Part shown: positions 40,430-50,477 of the stretch, piece by piece
How positions within the stretch are numbered: the first letter of the stretch is position 1
Layout of the letters: every line of letters starts with the position of its first letter
NCBI RefSeq assembly: GCF_011400295.1
Contig: NZ_CP049859.1
Location: 124,001-188,000 of the forward strand
Length of the DNA: 64,000 nt
Source of the DNA: Erysipelothrix sp. HDW6A
GTDB taxonomy: Bacteria; Bacillota_I; Bacilli_A; Erysipelotrichales; Erysipelotrichaceae
Direction: 5' to 3'
Made by a program: the position numbers and the translations under genes
Notes under the pieces: model-generated
The model's database searches: none
What the model saw: only the letters and a program-made list of their open reading frames with translations
Told to the model about the DNA's origin: nothing

Positions 40430-40549
40430 AGACTATCACCATTGATTTCATTTTATCATAAAATAGTTTCTGTTTCTTTCATTTATCCTGGATAATTGAT
40501 ATTAATAAGTTTAGGAAGTTTAAGATGTTGTTGATGTTGTGGTGAGAAG

Positions 40550-40580
40550 TTGATTATATGCTCTGCTCGTATGATATAAT
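40550..40580 (+). promoter_or_regulatory. promoter of the histidine kinase gene
   Basis: Extended -10 TG-A-TATAAT (40572-40580) with a possible TTGATT (40550-40555) 19 bases upstream. A longer reading of the kinase from 40558 would start inside this box. Confidence 0.6.
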
Positions 40581-40611
40581 TAACATATATAAATATAGAA
40601 AGAAACTGTTT

Positions 40612-41988
40612 ATGAAGACGATAAAAAAACAAAGCAAAATTAATATCATATTTATTATGTTATACATTGTGTTAATATCATTACTGATTTTTAATGGACT
40701 AAATATTTCGAACTCTTATCGAAAATTTGAAGACAAACACATTAAGACAATCGAAAAAGAAATATCAGATGTTATAGAAAACAACTCTGACCCTAAAACT
40801 ATTGCATCGAAACTTGAAAAACTCACTGAAGACTATTTGCTTGAGATTGGTCTTACAAAAGATAATAAAGATATCTATAGCTCCATATCATTTGGTCCAT
40901 CTTACAATAAGATGAATAACATCAATCCTCAGGCCTTGCTTTTTGAGGCTCAAGGAGAGATTCGAGGATATGACTTATGGTATGCAATCTACTCACCAAA
41001 CTCCAGTGACTTCTCAAGTAAATTTCTAGTATCACAACTTGGTATCTCAATACTGTCATTACTCCTTATTTCTTTTATGTTCTTTAACACTCGAAAACAA
41101 ATGATTAAACCGTTAGAACAGATTAAAGAGAGTATCAACAATATTAAGGATTACAACTTCGAAGGAGTTAAATCTTCAGAGGATGTGATAAACAGGGAGT
41201 TCTACGAATTTTCTTCAAGCTTAGAGAAGACTATCGACAATGTATCAAGATCCTACACACACCTTGAGATTGAACTCAAAGAGCAAGAAGAACGTCTATC
41301 AAACATCATTACTTTCTCTAAATCACTAGTCCATAACCTTAAAACACCAGCTCATCAACTTATATTAAGAAGTCAACATTCATTAAATAAACCAGATGAA
41401 AGTAACGAACGATTAAGAGAGACTCTAATTACCAACATTAAGATATCCGATAAAATGATTACACAAATAAATCAAATATTGGATATTCTAAAAAAAGATG
41501 ACAACAATTATTTATCTAACATTGAATCCGTTGATGTATCAAGACTTTTTCATGAAACAGTTCGTACATTTGAAAATGATATGAGATTGAAGAATAACTT
41601 TCCAAATCTTATTCTGGAAGATGATGTGAAGGTTTCAACAAACTATGCTTCACTGCAAATATTACTATTTAATCTAGTATCAAATACCGTTACTTACTCT
41701 CCTGAAGAAACAGAAATATCATTTGTTGTAAAGAGTCAAGATGATTCAGTAATTATTGAAACTATTAACGAAGCTACTGAAGAAGATATTAATAGAATTA
41801 AGAAATCTGAACATCTATTCTCTAATTTAGAACCAAGCTCCACCAATAAATATAGTAGCGGTGTAGGTATGTTTATTATTAAAGAAATGATAGCGAATTT
41901 ATGTGGCGAGTATAACTTGTTTGTTGAAGACTCAGTAATTAGAATTCAAGCTATCATTCCAAAGGATAGTGGTAGACATGAAGCTTAA
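40612..41988 (+). CDS. sensor histidine kinase next to the adhesin locus
   Basis: 458 residues from ATG 40612. Two membrane helices (about 10-29 and 142-158) flank a roughly 110-residue outer sensor domain. A linker and coiled coil follow, then a HisKA-like segment with SLVHNLKTP (H241 as phospho-His) and an ATPase domain with N box LLFNLVSNTVTYSP and G2 SGVGMFIIKE. The G1 box DxGxG is replaced by ETINEATEED, like kinases with a variant lid. The stop overlaps the following gene by 11 bases. Its likely partner is the response regulator at 49536-50210, with the surface protein between them. Confidence 0.85.
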   Translation: MKTIKKQSKINIIFIMLYIVLISLLIFNGLNISNSYRKFEDKHIKTIEKEISDVIENNSDPKTIASKLEKLTEDYLLEIGLTKDNKDIYSSISFGPSYNKMNNINPQALLFEAQGEIRGYDLWYAIYSPNSSDFSSKFLVSQLGISILSLLLISFMFFNTRKQMIKPLEQIKESINNIKDYNFEGVKSSEDVINREFYEFSSSLEKTIDNVSRSYTHLEIELKEQEERLSNIITFSKSLVHNLKTPAHQLILRSQHSLNKPDESNERLRETLITNIKISDKMITQINQILDILKKDDNNYLSNIESVDVSRLFHETVRTFENDMRLKNNFPNLILEDDVKVSTNYASLQILLFNLVSNTVTYSPEETEISFVVKSQDDSVIIETINEATEEDINRIKKSEHLFSNLEPSSTNKYSSGVGMFIIKEMIANLCGEYNLFVEDSVIRIQAIIPKDSGRHEA

Positions 41989-42637
41989 TTTCAAACTTAA
42001 AACTATTCTTATACTAGTTCTATCTTTACTCATATTATTTCCTAGCGAGATTAGGGCAGAGGAAGAAGAATTTGATATTACAAACATTAAGAAGGCTGGA
42101 ACGTATTTTGTTACAGTATACGCACATGAAAATGGTAATACTGTAGAAAAACAAGTCGCTGTAGTAGTAACCTTTCCAAGCACAGTAGTAAACGAAAACA
42201 ATAATGAAGCTATTGATGCAAAAGACTTTAAAATCCTTGTCACTGAAGATGTAAATAACCTTACAGATGCTGAATTGATTGATAAGGCGGACGCTTATGC
42301 ATGGGACTTAGATACTAATCAAGATATCCCAATTACTAGCGTTAAGGTTCATGAACTTAGAGACAACATATGGGAAGTTACCTTCGCTACAGAAAAAGGC
42401 ACGAGCGTTACTGTCTTGTGTAATATTGTAGATGACATCATTCTCGATCTCTACCATCAATCATTTCATCCCAAGCAAGAAACTTATGAGAACTACTTTA
42501 CTTTCTCAACGATACTCGCAACAACATTAATTGTTCCTATTTTGATTTACTTCTCGCTTCTCTTTAGAGCTAATCAAAAACAGAAAGAGGTAGAGAGACT
42601 CCTTTACGAAGAAAGCAAACGCAGTCACTCAGCATAA
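41978..42637 (+). CDS. membrane-anchored protein with an Ig-like outer domain
   Basis: 219 residues from ATG 41978; a GTG at 41969 is the alternative. A signal peptide (about 1-28, ending EIRA) is followed by an outer domain with GTYFVTVYAHENGNTVEKQV, the same strand pattern as the Ig-like repeats of the adjacent adhesin. A membrane helix (about 175-195) and a short charged tail follow. Translation is coupled to the kinase gene by an 11-base overlap. It may modulate the kinase or sense the adhesin at the membrane; this is inference. A terminator shared with the adhesin lies just after it. Confidence 0.72.
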   Translation: MKLNFKLKTILILVLSLLILFPSEIRAEEEEFDITNIKKAGTYFVTVYAHENGNTVEKQVAVVVTFPSTVVNENNNEAIDAKDFKILVTEDVNNLTDAELIDKADAYAWDLDTNQDIPITSVKVHELRDNIWEVTFATEKGTSVTVLCNIVDDIILDLYHQSFHPKQETYENYFTFSTILATTLIVPILIYFSLLFRANQKQKEVERLLYEESKRSHSA

Positions 42638-42667
42638 ATAGAATTCAACCATAATCACACGAAACGA

Positions 42668-42700
42668 AAAGCCACTCAGCATAATACTGAGTGGCCTTTA
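42668..42700. terminator. bidirectional terminator between the kinase operon and the adhesin gene
   Basis: GCCACTCAG-CATAATA-CTGAGTGGC hairpin with A and T flanks. It serves the convergent genes on both strands. Confidence 0.9.
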
Positions 42701-42715
42701 TTAACTATTTACTTC

Positions 42716-45700
42716 TTAGCAATTTTCTTCTTCTTTTTTCTTTTTTGAATATGATAAGATCAATCCACCAAAGACTGCTAAGACTCCTCCATATAACGCG
42801 ATGTAGCTATTGCCAACACCCGTTGCTGGAAGTTTTGGAGTTTCATCAACTACCGGTAGATCTTCAACAACGCCCGTAATTTCAATTTGAGCAACTGTTT
42901 CTGATCCAAATAGACTTCTTGATAATGGATTGTTTGTTGTAAGAATTACATCAAATAGATCTCCATTTGCAAGGTCTTTTCTACTTAAGAAATTAATCAT
43001 CTCTTCGTAGTTCTTGATATATACTGGAAGGTCAGTAATACCATTGATTGCGTCATCGAGCCATGCTTTAGCATTTAGAAGTTCGATAACTTTATCTTCG
43101 ACATTATCGAGTGCAAGAATTGCATCTAAGTCTTTAACATCGATAATTACACGGTCAGCTTCAATATGATATGTAGCTTCACGTACAACATTAATTGTAA
43201 CAACATGTTGTGTAACATTTCCAGATACGTCAGTAACTGTAATTGTTACATCGTAGGTACCAATCTTACTGAAATCAACATTTGCGATATCTGAAGTGAT
43301 TGATACTGGGTATAATGTTTGGTCACTATTATCAGTTGCGATAAATCCGATATCATCAATTAGTTGTTCTAATGTAATATCTCCACCAACGATGTATGAA
43401 TATTCTTCTCCACCGCTAACAGTTGGATTCTCGTCATCTAAAATCTTGACTGTAAGTGTTTCTGTTGTAACATTTCCTGCTTCATCTGTTGCAGTAATTG
43501 TAACTATGTATTCTCCTAATGGATTCTTTTGATCCACAAGATCGAAGTCTGTTGTAACTGTAACTTTTCCTTTTGAGTTGTCTGATGTTACTGGGCCAAC
43601 TAATTTGATGAAGTCTTCATCACTTAAAGGATTGTTTAAGTTAATTTCTACAACGTCATTTGTGAGTGTTAACTCTGGAGCAGTTGTATCTTCAATTGTT
43701 ACGACAATTGTATCTGTTGTAACGTTTCCTGCTGAGTCAGTTACTGTAATCGTTACTGTGTAATCTCCAGGTGTTGTTTGATCTACTACTGTATCAAAGT
43801 CTGTTGTAATTGTTGGTGTTTCACCTGAGTTATCTGTTGCATCAATTCCTGCTAAATTGATAATATCTTCCTCAGTTGTTCCGCCATTTATTTCGATAGA
43901 TACTTCTGGTTTTTCAATTGTAATTACTGGACCAGTTGTATCTTCAACTGTAACAACAATTGTATCTGTTGTAACGTTTCCTTCTGAGTCAGTTACTGTG
44001 ATAGTTACTGTGTAATCTCCAGGTGTTGTTTGATCTACTACTGTATCAAAGTCTGTTGTAATTGTTGGTGCTTCACCTGAGTTATCTGTTGCATCAATTC
44101 CTGCTAACTTGATAAATTCTTCCTCAGTTGTTCCGCCATTGATTTCGATAGATACTTCTGGTTTTTCAATTGTAATTTCTGGACCTGTTGTATCTACCAC
44201 TGTTACTTCCACAGTTTCAATAGTTTCATTTCCTGATGGGTCTGTTGCTGTGACAGTTACTGTATAGATGTCAACCTTTGTTTGATCTACTTTTTCATCA
44301 AAATCTGATGTTATTGTAACTGTACCATTTGAATTATCTGTTGCAGTAATTCCTGCTAATGTAATCAGATCATCTGCTGTTGTCCCACCGTTGATTTCGA
44401 TAGTTACCTCAGAGTTTACAATTGTAATTACAGGTGCTGTTGTATCTACAACTGTTACGACAACAGTGTCTGTTGAAACATTGCTGCTTAAGTCGAAAGC
44501 TGTAATAGTCACATTATAGGTTCCTAATAGAGTTTGATTTACTTCCGAATCAAAATTTGAGGTTATTGTTGGTTTAATACCTGAGTTATCTGTAGCAGTT
44601 ATACCAGCTAACTCCATAAGTTTATCCTCGGTTGTTCCACCATTAATTTCAATAGATACTTCTCTATTAGTAATTACTAAATCAGGGTTTGTTGTATCTT
44701 GAACCTTTACAGTTGCTGTTTTACTTGTTTTATTTCCATTTGAATCTTCAGCTGTAAAGATAACAGGATAAGTTCCTAATGTATCAAGTTTAACAGTTGT
44801 TATGTTATTTGAAAGAGTAAGAGTTTCTCCTGAGTTATCAGTAACACTTGCACCAATCAACACTAAGATATCATCATGTGTTTGACCACTATTGATCTCA
44901 ACAACAACATTTTGTTTTGTAAATGTAATGTTTGGAGGTGTTTCATCTTTAATTACAACTGTCGCTGTCTTTGTAGATGTGTTTCCATTTGTATCTGTAG
45001 CCGTGAAAGTAACTATATAGGTTCCTGCAACATCTAACTTAACTTCATCTGCTATATTATTTGTAACTGTAACACTTGGATCATAATTATCTGTAGCTTT
45101 CGCATCAAATGCAGCTTCGATAGATTCAAATGTAACTTCAGGTCCCATCTCTACAGTATGAGTATCTTTAGCCAAGGTAATAACAGGTGGTGTTTTATCC
45201 TGAACAGTAACAGTCATTTGACGTGTCGCTGTATTACCGAATGAGTCAGTTGCTGTAATCGTAACTGTATAATCATCAAGGATTGTTTGATCCACTACTG
45301 AATCAAAATCAGTTGTAAAGCTAATTTCAGTTCCTTCATTATCTTTTGCACTGATTCCAGCACGAGCAATAAATGCTGCTTCATCAAGTGCAGTTTCACC
45401 ATACTCAATAACTGTAGGATTTGTAACAACTGTAATTACTGGTTTTTCTGTTGAAAGAATTGTTATTTCTAACATATTACTTTCAGCTTCATTACCATAA
45501 ATATCATGAATTGTAAGTTTAACCTTTACTGTTGTTTTTCCTTTTGCAAGGGTAGCAGCTGTTAAACGCACATCTCCTGTTGCTTGATCTACAGTAAGGC
45601 TAGCTTTGGCTTGTTCCACTGCATCTCCGACAATTGACCAAGAATATGGATTATTAGGATTTTTTATGTTGTTCCAGAAATCAGGAGTGATAGATTCTGG

Positions 45701-48700
45701 ACTTAGTGTAATTGATTCATTAGATTTAACTTCTGTTGGACCTCCGATAGTTACAGTCAGATCAATTGGAGGATTATATGCAATAAATCCAGCACCAATA
45801 GTTTTTGCTTCTGGTTTTGTCGCATCAATATCTAGCGCCCAACCTTTATAACTATCACCAACATTTGGAATATCAGCATTAATAATTGCATCACTATCTA
45901 ATTCGTAGAATGTAGGGTTTGCGGTATTTATTGTATATTCATATGTACCATTGCCTTTTTCTACAAATCGAACAGCATACTTACCGTACCCTAGATTTGC
46001 ATTTTCATCAAATACATATACACCGTTTGAGTCTGAAACTGTAGAAACTTTAACACCATTTACTACCACTTGTTCATATGAACTAGTTGTATCATTCCAC
46101 TCATATAATTCGACAGTATGACCACTAATTGGTTCGTCGCCTTTACTTGTGTCGTAAATTCCATCAACATCTTTGTCGAGGAAAATAGTTCCTCCTACTT
46201 CAGCGATTACCAGTTCAGCTCCAGCTAGAGTACCTGGAAGCTCACCACTAAACTTATCACTAACAATGCTAAATGCTGCTGAATATATATTCATCTTTCC
46301 AATTTTCTTATCTTGAGTAGCACTTAGGAAAGTCTCATCAACAACAAGTGGAACTTTAAATTCAGCTCCCTCATTTACCTCAATAGGTTTCGTTGCTTTA
46401 ATTCGAATCATATTAACATCAGCAAGATCTGATGGTGTTGTTGAATTATAGATTGAGTTTTCTTTATAGTTAGTTGATGTCGCTGTAGTAGCATAGTCAA
46501 TTGTATATCCTGAAACAGCATCCAATTCTTTCGCTAATCTCATATCCCATTTAAATGCTTCTTTTTGGAAATTTCCCGCAAAGTTGTCGCCAGTTTTTGG
46601 AATAGGAATGTATAGTATGTATTCTGATGACGGTACAGAACCATTATTAGTCATATTAACAACATACTCAGCATCAGTTCCCGGTGTAAAATACGCAACG
46701 GTTTCTTTATTTCCTGGGACAAAAGGCGCTTTTGGATCTTCGCCTGCAAGCACCAAGAACGATTCAACAATCATGCCGTCGTACTTGTTAACTTTGAATA
46801 TTGTTGCACTTACACCAATCATGTTTTCTGTCGTATCACCATTGCCATTTAAGTCATGAATATCTTTAGTAACTTTATTAGGAATCCAAGAATAACTTGT
46901 ACCTAACTTAAGTCCAGGTTTTCCAAAAGAAATTATTTCGTTCATGGTGAATTCGTCGTCAGCTTGGATTGTTGTGGATACATCAAAAACCACATTTAAT
47001 GGTCTTATGTCTCCGGTACCCCCATGAGTCATTGTATAGTTTCTTGTTTTTATTGTATAGACATTCTCGCCTGCGGAGTTTTGCTTTTTGACAAATGTCC
47101 AGTCAACTGAATCTCCATTTGCATCGGTCAATTTAAGACTATTAAGATTTAAGTTATGTCCTTTAACCTCGCGAATATATATCTCTGGTTCAAATAATCC
47201 TGTCATCATAACACCTTGTGAATCTCTTAGGGCAAGTTTTGCATCTACAGAATAAGTTTCCCCCGCCATAATAGCTCCAGGAGTAAAAGTACCAGAGTTG
47301 TTACCATACGCCATAACATTATCATCTTCGGTGATTGTTGCTGTTTTTGTTGAAAATGTGTTTTGCTTATCATTTACGTCATAGGTGCTTACTGTAACAT
47401 TTGTTACTCCCATTCCTTTTGGTAATTTTCCTATCGGTGCAACTCTTTCAAACTCATGAGCGTATGCACCACTTGAATAAGGATAAGGGAAATCTCCCAC
47501 TTCGAGCTTAATTGAAGTGATATATTCGTCAGAATCTAAACCTAATATTTCTTGGTCAACAAAACTTAAATTAATATTTTGATAACCAATGGTCCCAACA
47601 TAAGTTCTTTCCGTACTATTCTTTGTGGTTGTATATTGAACAGATACTGAGTCACCTTTAACAAATCTTGTTGGAAGCATTATTTTTTCGGTTTGGAATA
47701 ACCCATCGATTTCCATCTCAAAAATCTGATTAGTTACTGGGCCACCACTTCTATTACCAACAACAAACCCTGCTCCTATTACTGTATGATTTGGAACTCC
47801 AGAAACATCTCTCACATCATGTGACAATAGGCTTAATTGATTAAGGTTTTCATCAATTACTTTTACATTTCGTGCACTATCTGCAAGCTCTAATGTTATC
47901 GTATGACCATCATAAAATGTAACTTCTACCGAAGAGTTCTTAAGCGGTGCATAATCACCAGCTGATAGCCCAAGAGGTAATTCATAATCTACTCCTAGAT
48001 AAGTAGTAGACTTCCAGTTACTTGCAAATGATATTTCACCTTTAGCTTCATCAGTTAGATACTTAACAAACCTTGAATCACTTGCTTTTTGATCAACTTT
48101 AAATTCCTTTGGATAAGTAAAGTTATACACCATAAATAGAGCAAATAATTCTTCTGATTTTGCATTACTTAAAGTTGTTTTAATATTTCCTGCTGTTGAA
48201 CGTGTTGGCACTTCCGCAGTGCTTGTTAGTAGTTGTGATGCTGGAGCAGCATTATACTGAACCCTTTTAAGTCCGTTTGTACCAGTAGCATGAATGACTT
48301 CAGCGACATGACCCATTTCTTGAGTCAATGTAGAAACACGGTAAGCTGTTGCAGATACAGGCTCAGGAACTGTATGTGGACCATAGAAACGTTTTTCATC
48401 CACAGATAGTCCTATATCTAAGGTTATTGCATCAACTGTTAGTTCGTCATTAAATTCATATACAACTTTTCCAAAAATGGATTTCATTGGAAAAGCTTCT
48501 TGTTTAGGAACTGTCATTTTCTTAATTGCTTTAGCATGAGGTGACGAATCACCATATTCAGCTATGATACCTGTTTGAGGATCAATTCCCGAAACATCAG
48601 TACCCGGAACAACATGAAGACTAGTTATTCTCATTCCTTCGGGAATAACTACCTCAAGTTTGTTTGGCTTCTCAGCATTTGCTAAAAAATCAACACTTAT

Positions 48701-49303
48701 CGATAATGTTTTAGATTTAATATCATCGTTATTCCAGCCAACACCATCATATTCGGGAATGTTCATGGTTATTACGCCATCAACGGCATTCGACCCCATA
48801 GTTGCTTCGGGTGTTCCTGTAGGTGAATTAAGTTGATCTTGACTTGCTTCATCACTTAATGTTTCTGTTTTATCTTTAACTTCTAAGACATTTACTTTAA
48901 ATCCATAAGTTTCTTCTCTACTTAGAGGTTGTTCGTCTTCGCCAACAACTTCTAAAGCATAGTTCGCTTGAAACTCATATTCTCCATTCTCTTCCACAGT
49001 GAAAACGTATGTATTATCTTCTGATTTTTCTTCAGATTCCTTTACATACTCTGTAGGTATTTTCTTTGATTCATCTGGGAAAGTAACACCTTCTAAACTA
49101 ACATTTGTATTTTTTGCTTCAAGTGTTAGTTTGATGTCGACTGTGTTAGTTTCTTCATCATAAATCTTCTCAGTAATTACGCTAATATTTTCATTACCGA
49201 GTTTATTATCTTCACTTGTTGCAAACACAGCTTGAGCTGTAGTTAACAATAAAGCGAAGGATAATAAAACTTTATAAAACTTACTTTTTAGATTAAGTTT
49301 CAT
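42716..49303 (-). CDS. giant LPXTG-anchored Ig-repeat surface protein (adhesin-like)
   Basis: 2195 residues. A signal peptide (about 1-29, ending AVFA) is followed by an N-terminal region of about 1000 residues rich in beta strands. Next comes an SdrD/Cna-B-like domain (about 1034-1140, GGTIFLDKDVDGIYD), an Ig-like linker (about 1190-1285), and nine tandem DUF5011-type repeats of about 84 residues (about 1288-2045). A spacer and LPATG (L2158) follow, then a membrane helix and the tail KKKKEEENC. Sortase would link it to peptidoglycan. The last charged stretch is followed by EEENC, which is odd for a sorting signal. RBS AAAGGAGGAAA. The histidine kinase and regulator genes flank it. Confidence 0.92.
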   Translation of the reverse strand: MKLNLKSKFYKVLLSFALLLTTAQAVFATSEDNKLGNENISVITEKIYDEETNTVDIKLTLEAKNTNVSLEGVTFPDESKKIPTEYVKESEEKSEDNTYVFTVEENGEYEFQANYALEVVGEDEQPLSREETYGFKVNVLEVKDKTETLSDEASQDQLNSPTGTPEATMGSNAVDGVITMNIPEYDGVGWNNDDIKSKTLSISVDFLANAEKPNKLEVVIPEGMRITSLHVVPGTDVSGIDPQTGIIAEYGDSSPHAKAIKKMTVPKQEAFPMKSIFGKVVYEFNDELTVDAITLDIGLSVDEKRFYGPHTVPEPVSATAYRVSTLTQEMGHVAEVIHATGTNGLKRVQYNAAPASQLLTSTAEVPTRSTAGNIKTTLSNAKSEELFALFMVYNFTYPKEFKVDQKASDSRFVKYLTDEAKGEISFASNWKSTTYLGVDYELPLGLSAGDYAPLKNSSVEVTFYDGHTITLELADSARNVKVIDENLNQLSLLSHDVRDVSGVPNHTVIGAGFVVGNRSGGPVTNQIFEMEIDGLFQTEKIMLPTRFVKGDSVSVQYTTTKNSTERTYVGTIGYQNINLSFVDQEILGLDSDEYITSIKLEVGDFPYPYSSGAYAHEFERVAPIGKLPKGMGVTNVTVSTYDVNDKQNTFSTKTATITEDDNVMAYGNNSGTFTPGAIMAGETYSVDAKLALRDSQGVMMTGLFEPEIYIREVKGHNLNLNSLKLTDANGDSVDWTFVKKQNSAGENVYTIKTRNYTMTHGGTGDIRPLNVVFDVSTTIQADDEFTMNEIISFGKPGLKLGTSYSWIPNKVTKDIHDLNGNGDTTENMIGVSATIFKVNKYDGMIVESFLVLAGEDPKAPFVPGNKETVAYFTPGTDAEYVVNMTNNGSVPSSEYILYIPIPKTGDNFAGNFQKEAFKWDMRLAKELDAVSGYTIDYATTATSTNYKENSIYNSTTPSDLADVNMIRIKATKPIEVNEGAEFKVPLVVDETFLSATQDKKIGKMNIYSAAFSIVSDKFSGELPGTLAGAELVIAEVGGTIFLDKDVDGIYDTSKGDEPISGHTVELYEWNDTTSSYEQVVVNGVKVSTVSDSNGVYVFDENANLGYGKYAVRFVEKGNGTYEYTINTANPTFYELDSDAIINADIPNVGDSYKGWALDIDATKPEAKTIGAGFIAYNPPIDLTVTIGGPTEVKSNESITLSPESITPDFWNNIKNPNNPYSWSIVGDAVEQAKASLTVDQATGDVRLTAATLAKGKTTVKVKLTIHDIYGNEAESNMLEITILSTEKPVITVVTNPTVIEYGETALDEAAFIARAGISAKDNEGTEISFTTDFDSVVDQTILDDYTVTITATDSFGNTATRQMTVTVQDKTPPVITLAKDTHTVEMGPEVTFESIEAAFDAKATDNYDPSVTVTNNIADEVKLDVAGTYIVTFTATDTNGNTSTKTATVVIKDETPPNITFTKQNVVVEINSGQTHDDILVLIGASVTDNSGETLTLSNNITTVKLDTLGTYPVIFTAEDSNGNKTSKTATVKVQDTTNPDLVITNREVSIEINGGTTEDKLMELAGITATDNSGIKPTITSNFDSEVNQTLLGTYNVTITAFDLSSNVSTDTVVVTVVDTTAPVITIVNSEVTIEINGGTTADDLITLAGITATDNSNGTVTITSDFDEKVDQTKVDIYTVTVTATDPSGNETIETVEVTVVDTTGPEITIEKPEVSIEINGGTTEEEFIKLAGIDATDNSGEAPTITTDFDTVVDQTTPGDYTVTITVTDSEGNVTTDTIVVTVEDTTGPVITIEKPEVSIEINGGTTEEDIINLAGIDATDNSGETPTITTDFDTVVDQTTPGDYTVTITVTDSAGNVTTDTIVVTIEDTTAPELTLTNDVVEINLNNPLSDEDFIKLVGPVTSDNSKGKVTVTTDFDLVDQKNPLGEYIVTITATDEAGNVTTETLTVKILDDENPTVSGGEEYSYIVGGDITLEQLIDDIGFIATDNSDQTLYPVSITSDIANVDFSKIGTYDVTITVTDVSGNVTQHVVTINVVREATYHIEADRVIIDVKDLDAILALDNVEDKVIELLNAKAWLDDAINGITDLPVYIKNYEEMINFLSRKDLANGDLFDVILTTNNPLSRSLFGSETVAQIEITGVVEDLPVVDETPKLPATGVGNSYIALYGGVLAVFGGLILSYSKKKKEEENC
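43178..45445 (-). repeat. nine DUF5011-type Ig repeats within the adhesin
   Basis: Each unit is about 84 residues (252 bases) with a DNS near the centre, a D-x-TxxGxYxVTxTxTDxxGNxxT pattern and a TVxDxT end. Units 6 and 7 (about 43690-44190) are nearly identical at DNA level, so their copy number may change by recombination. Earlier and later units diverge. Confidence 0.85.
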
Positions 49304-49496
49304 AATTTCCTCCTTTTTATTTTTCGAGCCTGAAGTGAAATTCAGTTTACTCTACATACTAATAGTACAGTTTTTATGAAAAATCTTTCATTATTTGACA
49401 TTAATACCCTTAAATATGTAATCAGTCCCGATAAGTGACGGAATTTGTTCCAATTGTTAAGTTTTGTTAATATATGAGAGCTTGTATTTTATTCCA

Positions 49497-49527
49497 CAAA
49501 AAAATCAGTAGTTATTTCTACTGATTT
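49497..49527 (-). terminator. intrinsic terminator after the response regulator gene
   Basis: AAATCAGTAG / CTACTGATTT hairpin with a 6-base loop and seven T on the minus strand. It blocks read-through from the regulator into the adhesin gene. Confidence 0.9.
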
Positions 49528-49535
49528 AAGTGTTC

Positions 49536-50210
49536 TTATTCGCTCCAACGATATCCTTTTCCATGAACGGATACGATCGAAAATGTCTTAAGTTTTTCTC
49601 TAATGTTTTTAATGTGAACGTCTATTGTTCTCTCATTAATTTTCTCATCACCCCAGATGGTTTCAATGATCTGCGCACGTGTTACCAATTGATTTCTATT
49701 TTCTAACAGTATTCTCAGTATAGTAAACTCTGTTTGTGTTAAACCAACTAGTGTATCATTCTTCTTTACTTCATTATTTGAGAGGTCCATAATGATATTT
49801 TCTCTTTTAGTTACAATTATATTCTTTGCTTCAAAAGGTGCGTCTACTATTCTAGTTGTTGATAGTTTCTTGATGTATTCACTTATAATACGTGCTGATT
49901 TCTTTTTCTCTAAAAACAAGTCAACATTCTCTGATAATGCTCTATATTCGTTCTGAACTGTAGGTAATCCAGTTAAGATGATAAAGTTAACTTGTGGCTG
50001 AATGCTTTTCGCTACTCCCGCCAATTGAACCCCATCCAAATTATCTATATATAAATCAGATATAACTAAAGAAAATTTTTTCTGAGATAATAATGATATT
50101 GCTGAAGAAGTGTCATGAACAGCGACTATTTCAAATCCATCTTCTTCTAATACTTTGGTTAATGTCTTGCTATAATCGAGATCGTCTTCTACAAATAAAA
50201 TTGGATTCAT
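49536..50210 (-). CDS. OmpR/PhoB-type response regulator
   Basis: 224 residues. A receiver domain (1-110) has acidic residues E8, D9 and D10, phospho-acceptor D52 (VISDLYIDNLDG), Thr in ILTG, and a Lys-rich LEKKKS at the usual Lys position. A winged-helix DNA-binding domain (about 135-224) has LTQTEFTILRILLENRN and ERTIDVHIKNIREKL. The likely partner is the kinase at 40612-41988. It is transcribed toward, but separated by a terminator from, the adhesin gene. RBS AAGGAGG. Confidence 0.92.
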   Translation of the reverse strand: MNPILFVEDDLDYSKTLTKVLEEDGFEIVAVHDTSSAISLLSQKKFSLVISDLYIDNLDGVQLAGVAKSIQPQVNFIILTGLPTVQNEYRALSENVDLFLEKKKSARIISEYIKKLSTTRIVDAPFEAKNIIVTKRENIIMDLSNNEVKKNDTLVGLTQTEFTILRILLENRNQLVTRAQIIETIWGDEKINERTIDVHIKNIREKLKTFSIVSVHGKGYRWSE

Positions 50211-50431
50211 TTGCCCCTCCTTATTAATGTTCTTGTACTCTGATTATAATCTTATACCAATTATATTATAATTATTTGTTTTCGTCATCTAAGTTCAAAT
50301 ATTTGTTACCAATATCAACACATAGACCTTATTGTTAACGTTATGTAGCTATTTTCAATATTATTTAGCATTAGTTGAATATTGCACCTTAGTTACCACA
50401 CTAATTTACCTCATTCATTACATCAACACTC

Positions 50432-50461
50432 AAAAAAAACACTGTCAGCAAATACAGTGTT
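50432..50461 (-). terminator. intrinsic terminator after the 50478-50843 gene
   Basis: AACACTGT / ACAGTGTT hairpin with an 8-base loop, followed by eight T on the minus strand. Confidence 0.9.
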
Positions 50462-50477
50462 TAAAAGGAGGCGTATA

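Noticed and set aside
40558..40611. Kinase start at 40558
   Set aside because: It lies within the extended -10 region TG-A-TATAAT; ATG 40612 fits better.
43178..45445. CRISPR-like direct repeats
   Set aside because: The repeats are 252-base coding units in frame, not short repeats with spacers.
49394..49420. TTGACA on the plus strand as a promoter
   Set aside because: No suitable -10 at the right distance and no plus-strand gene follows.
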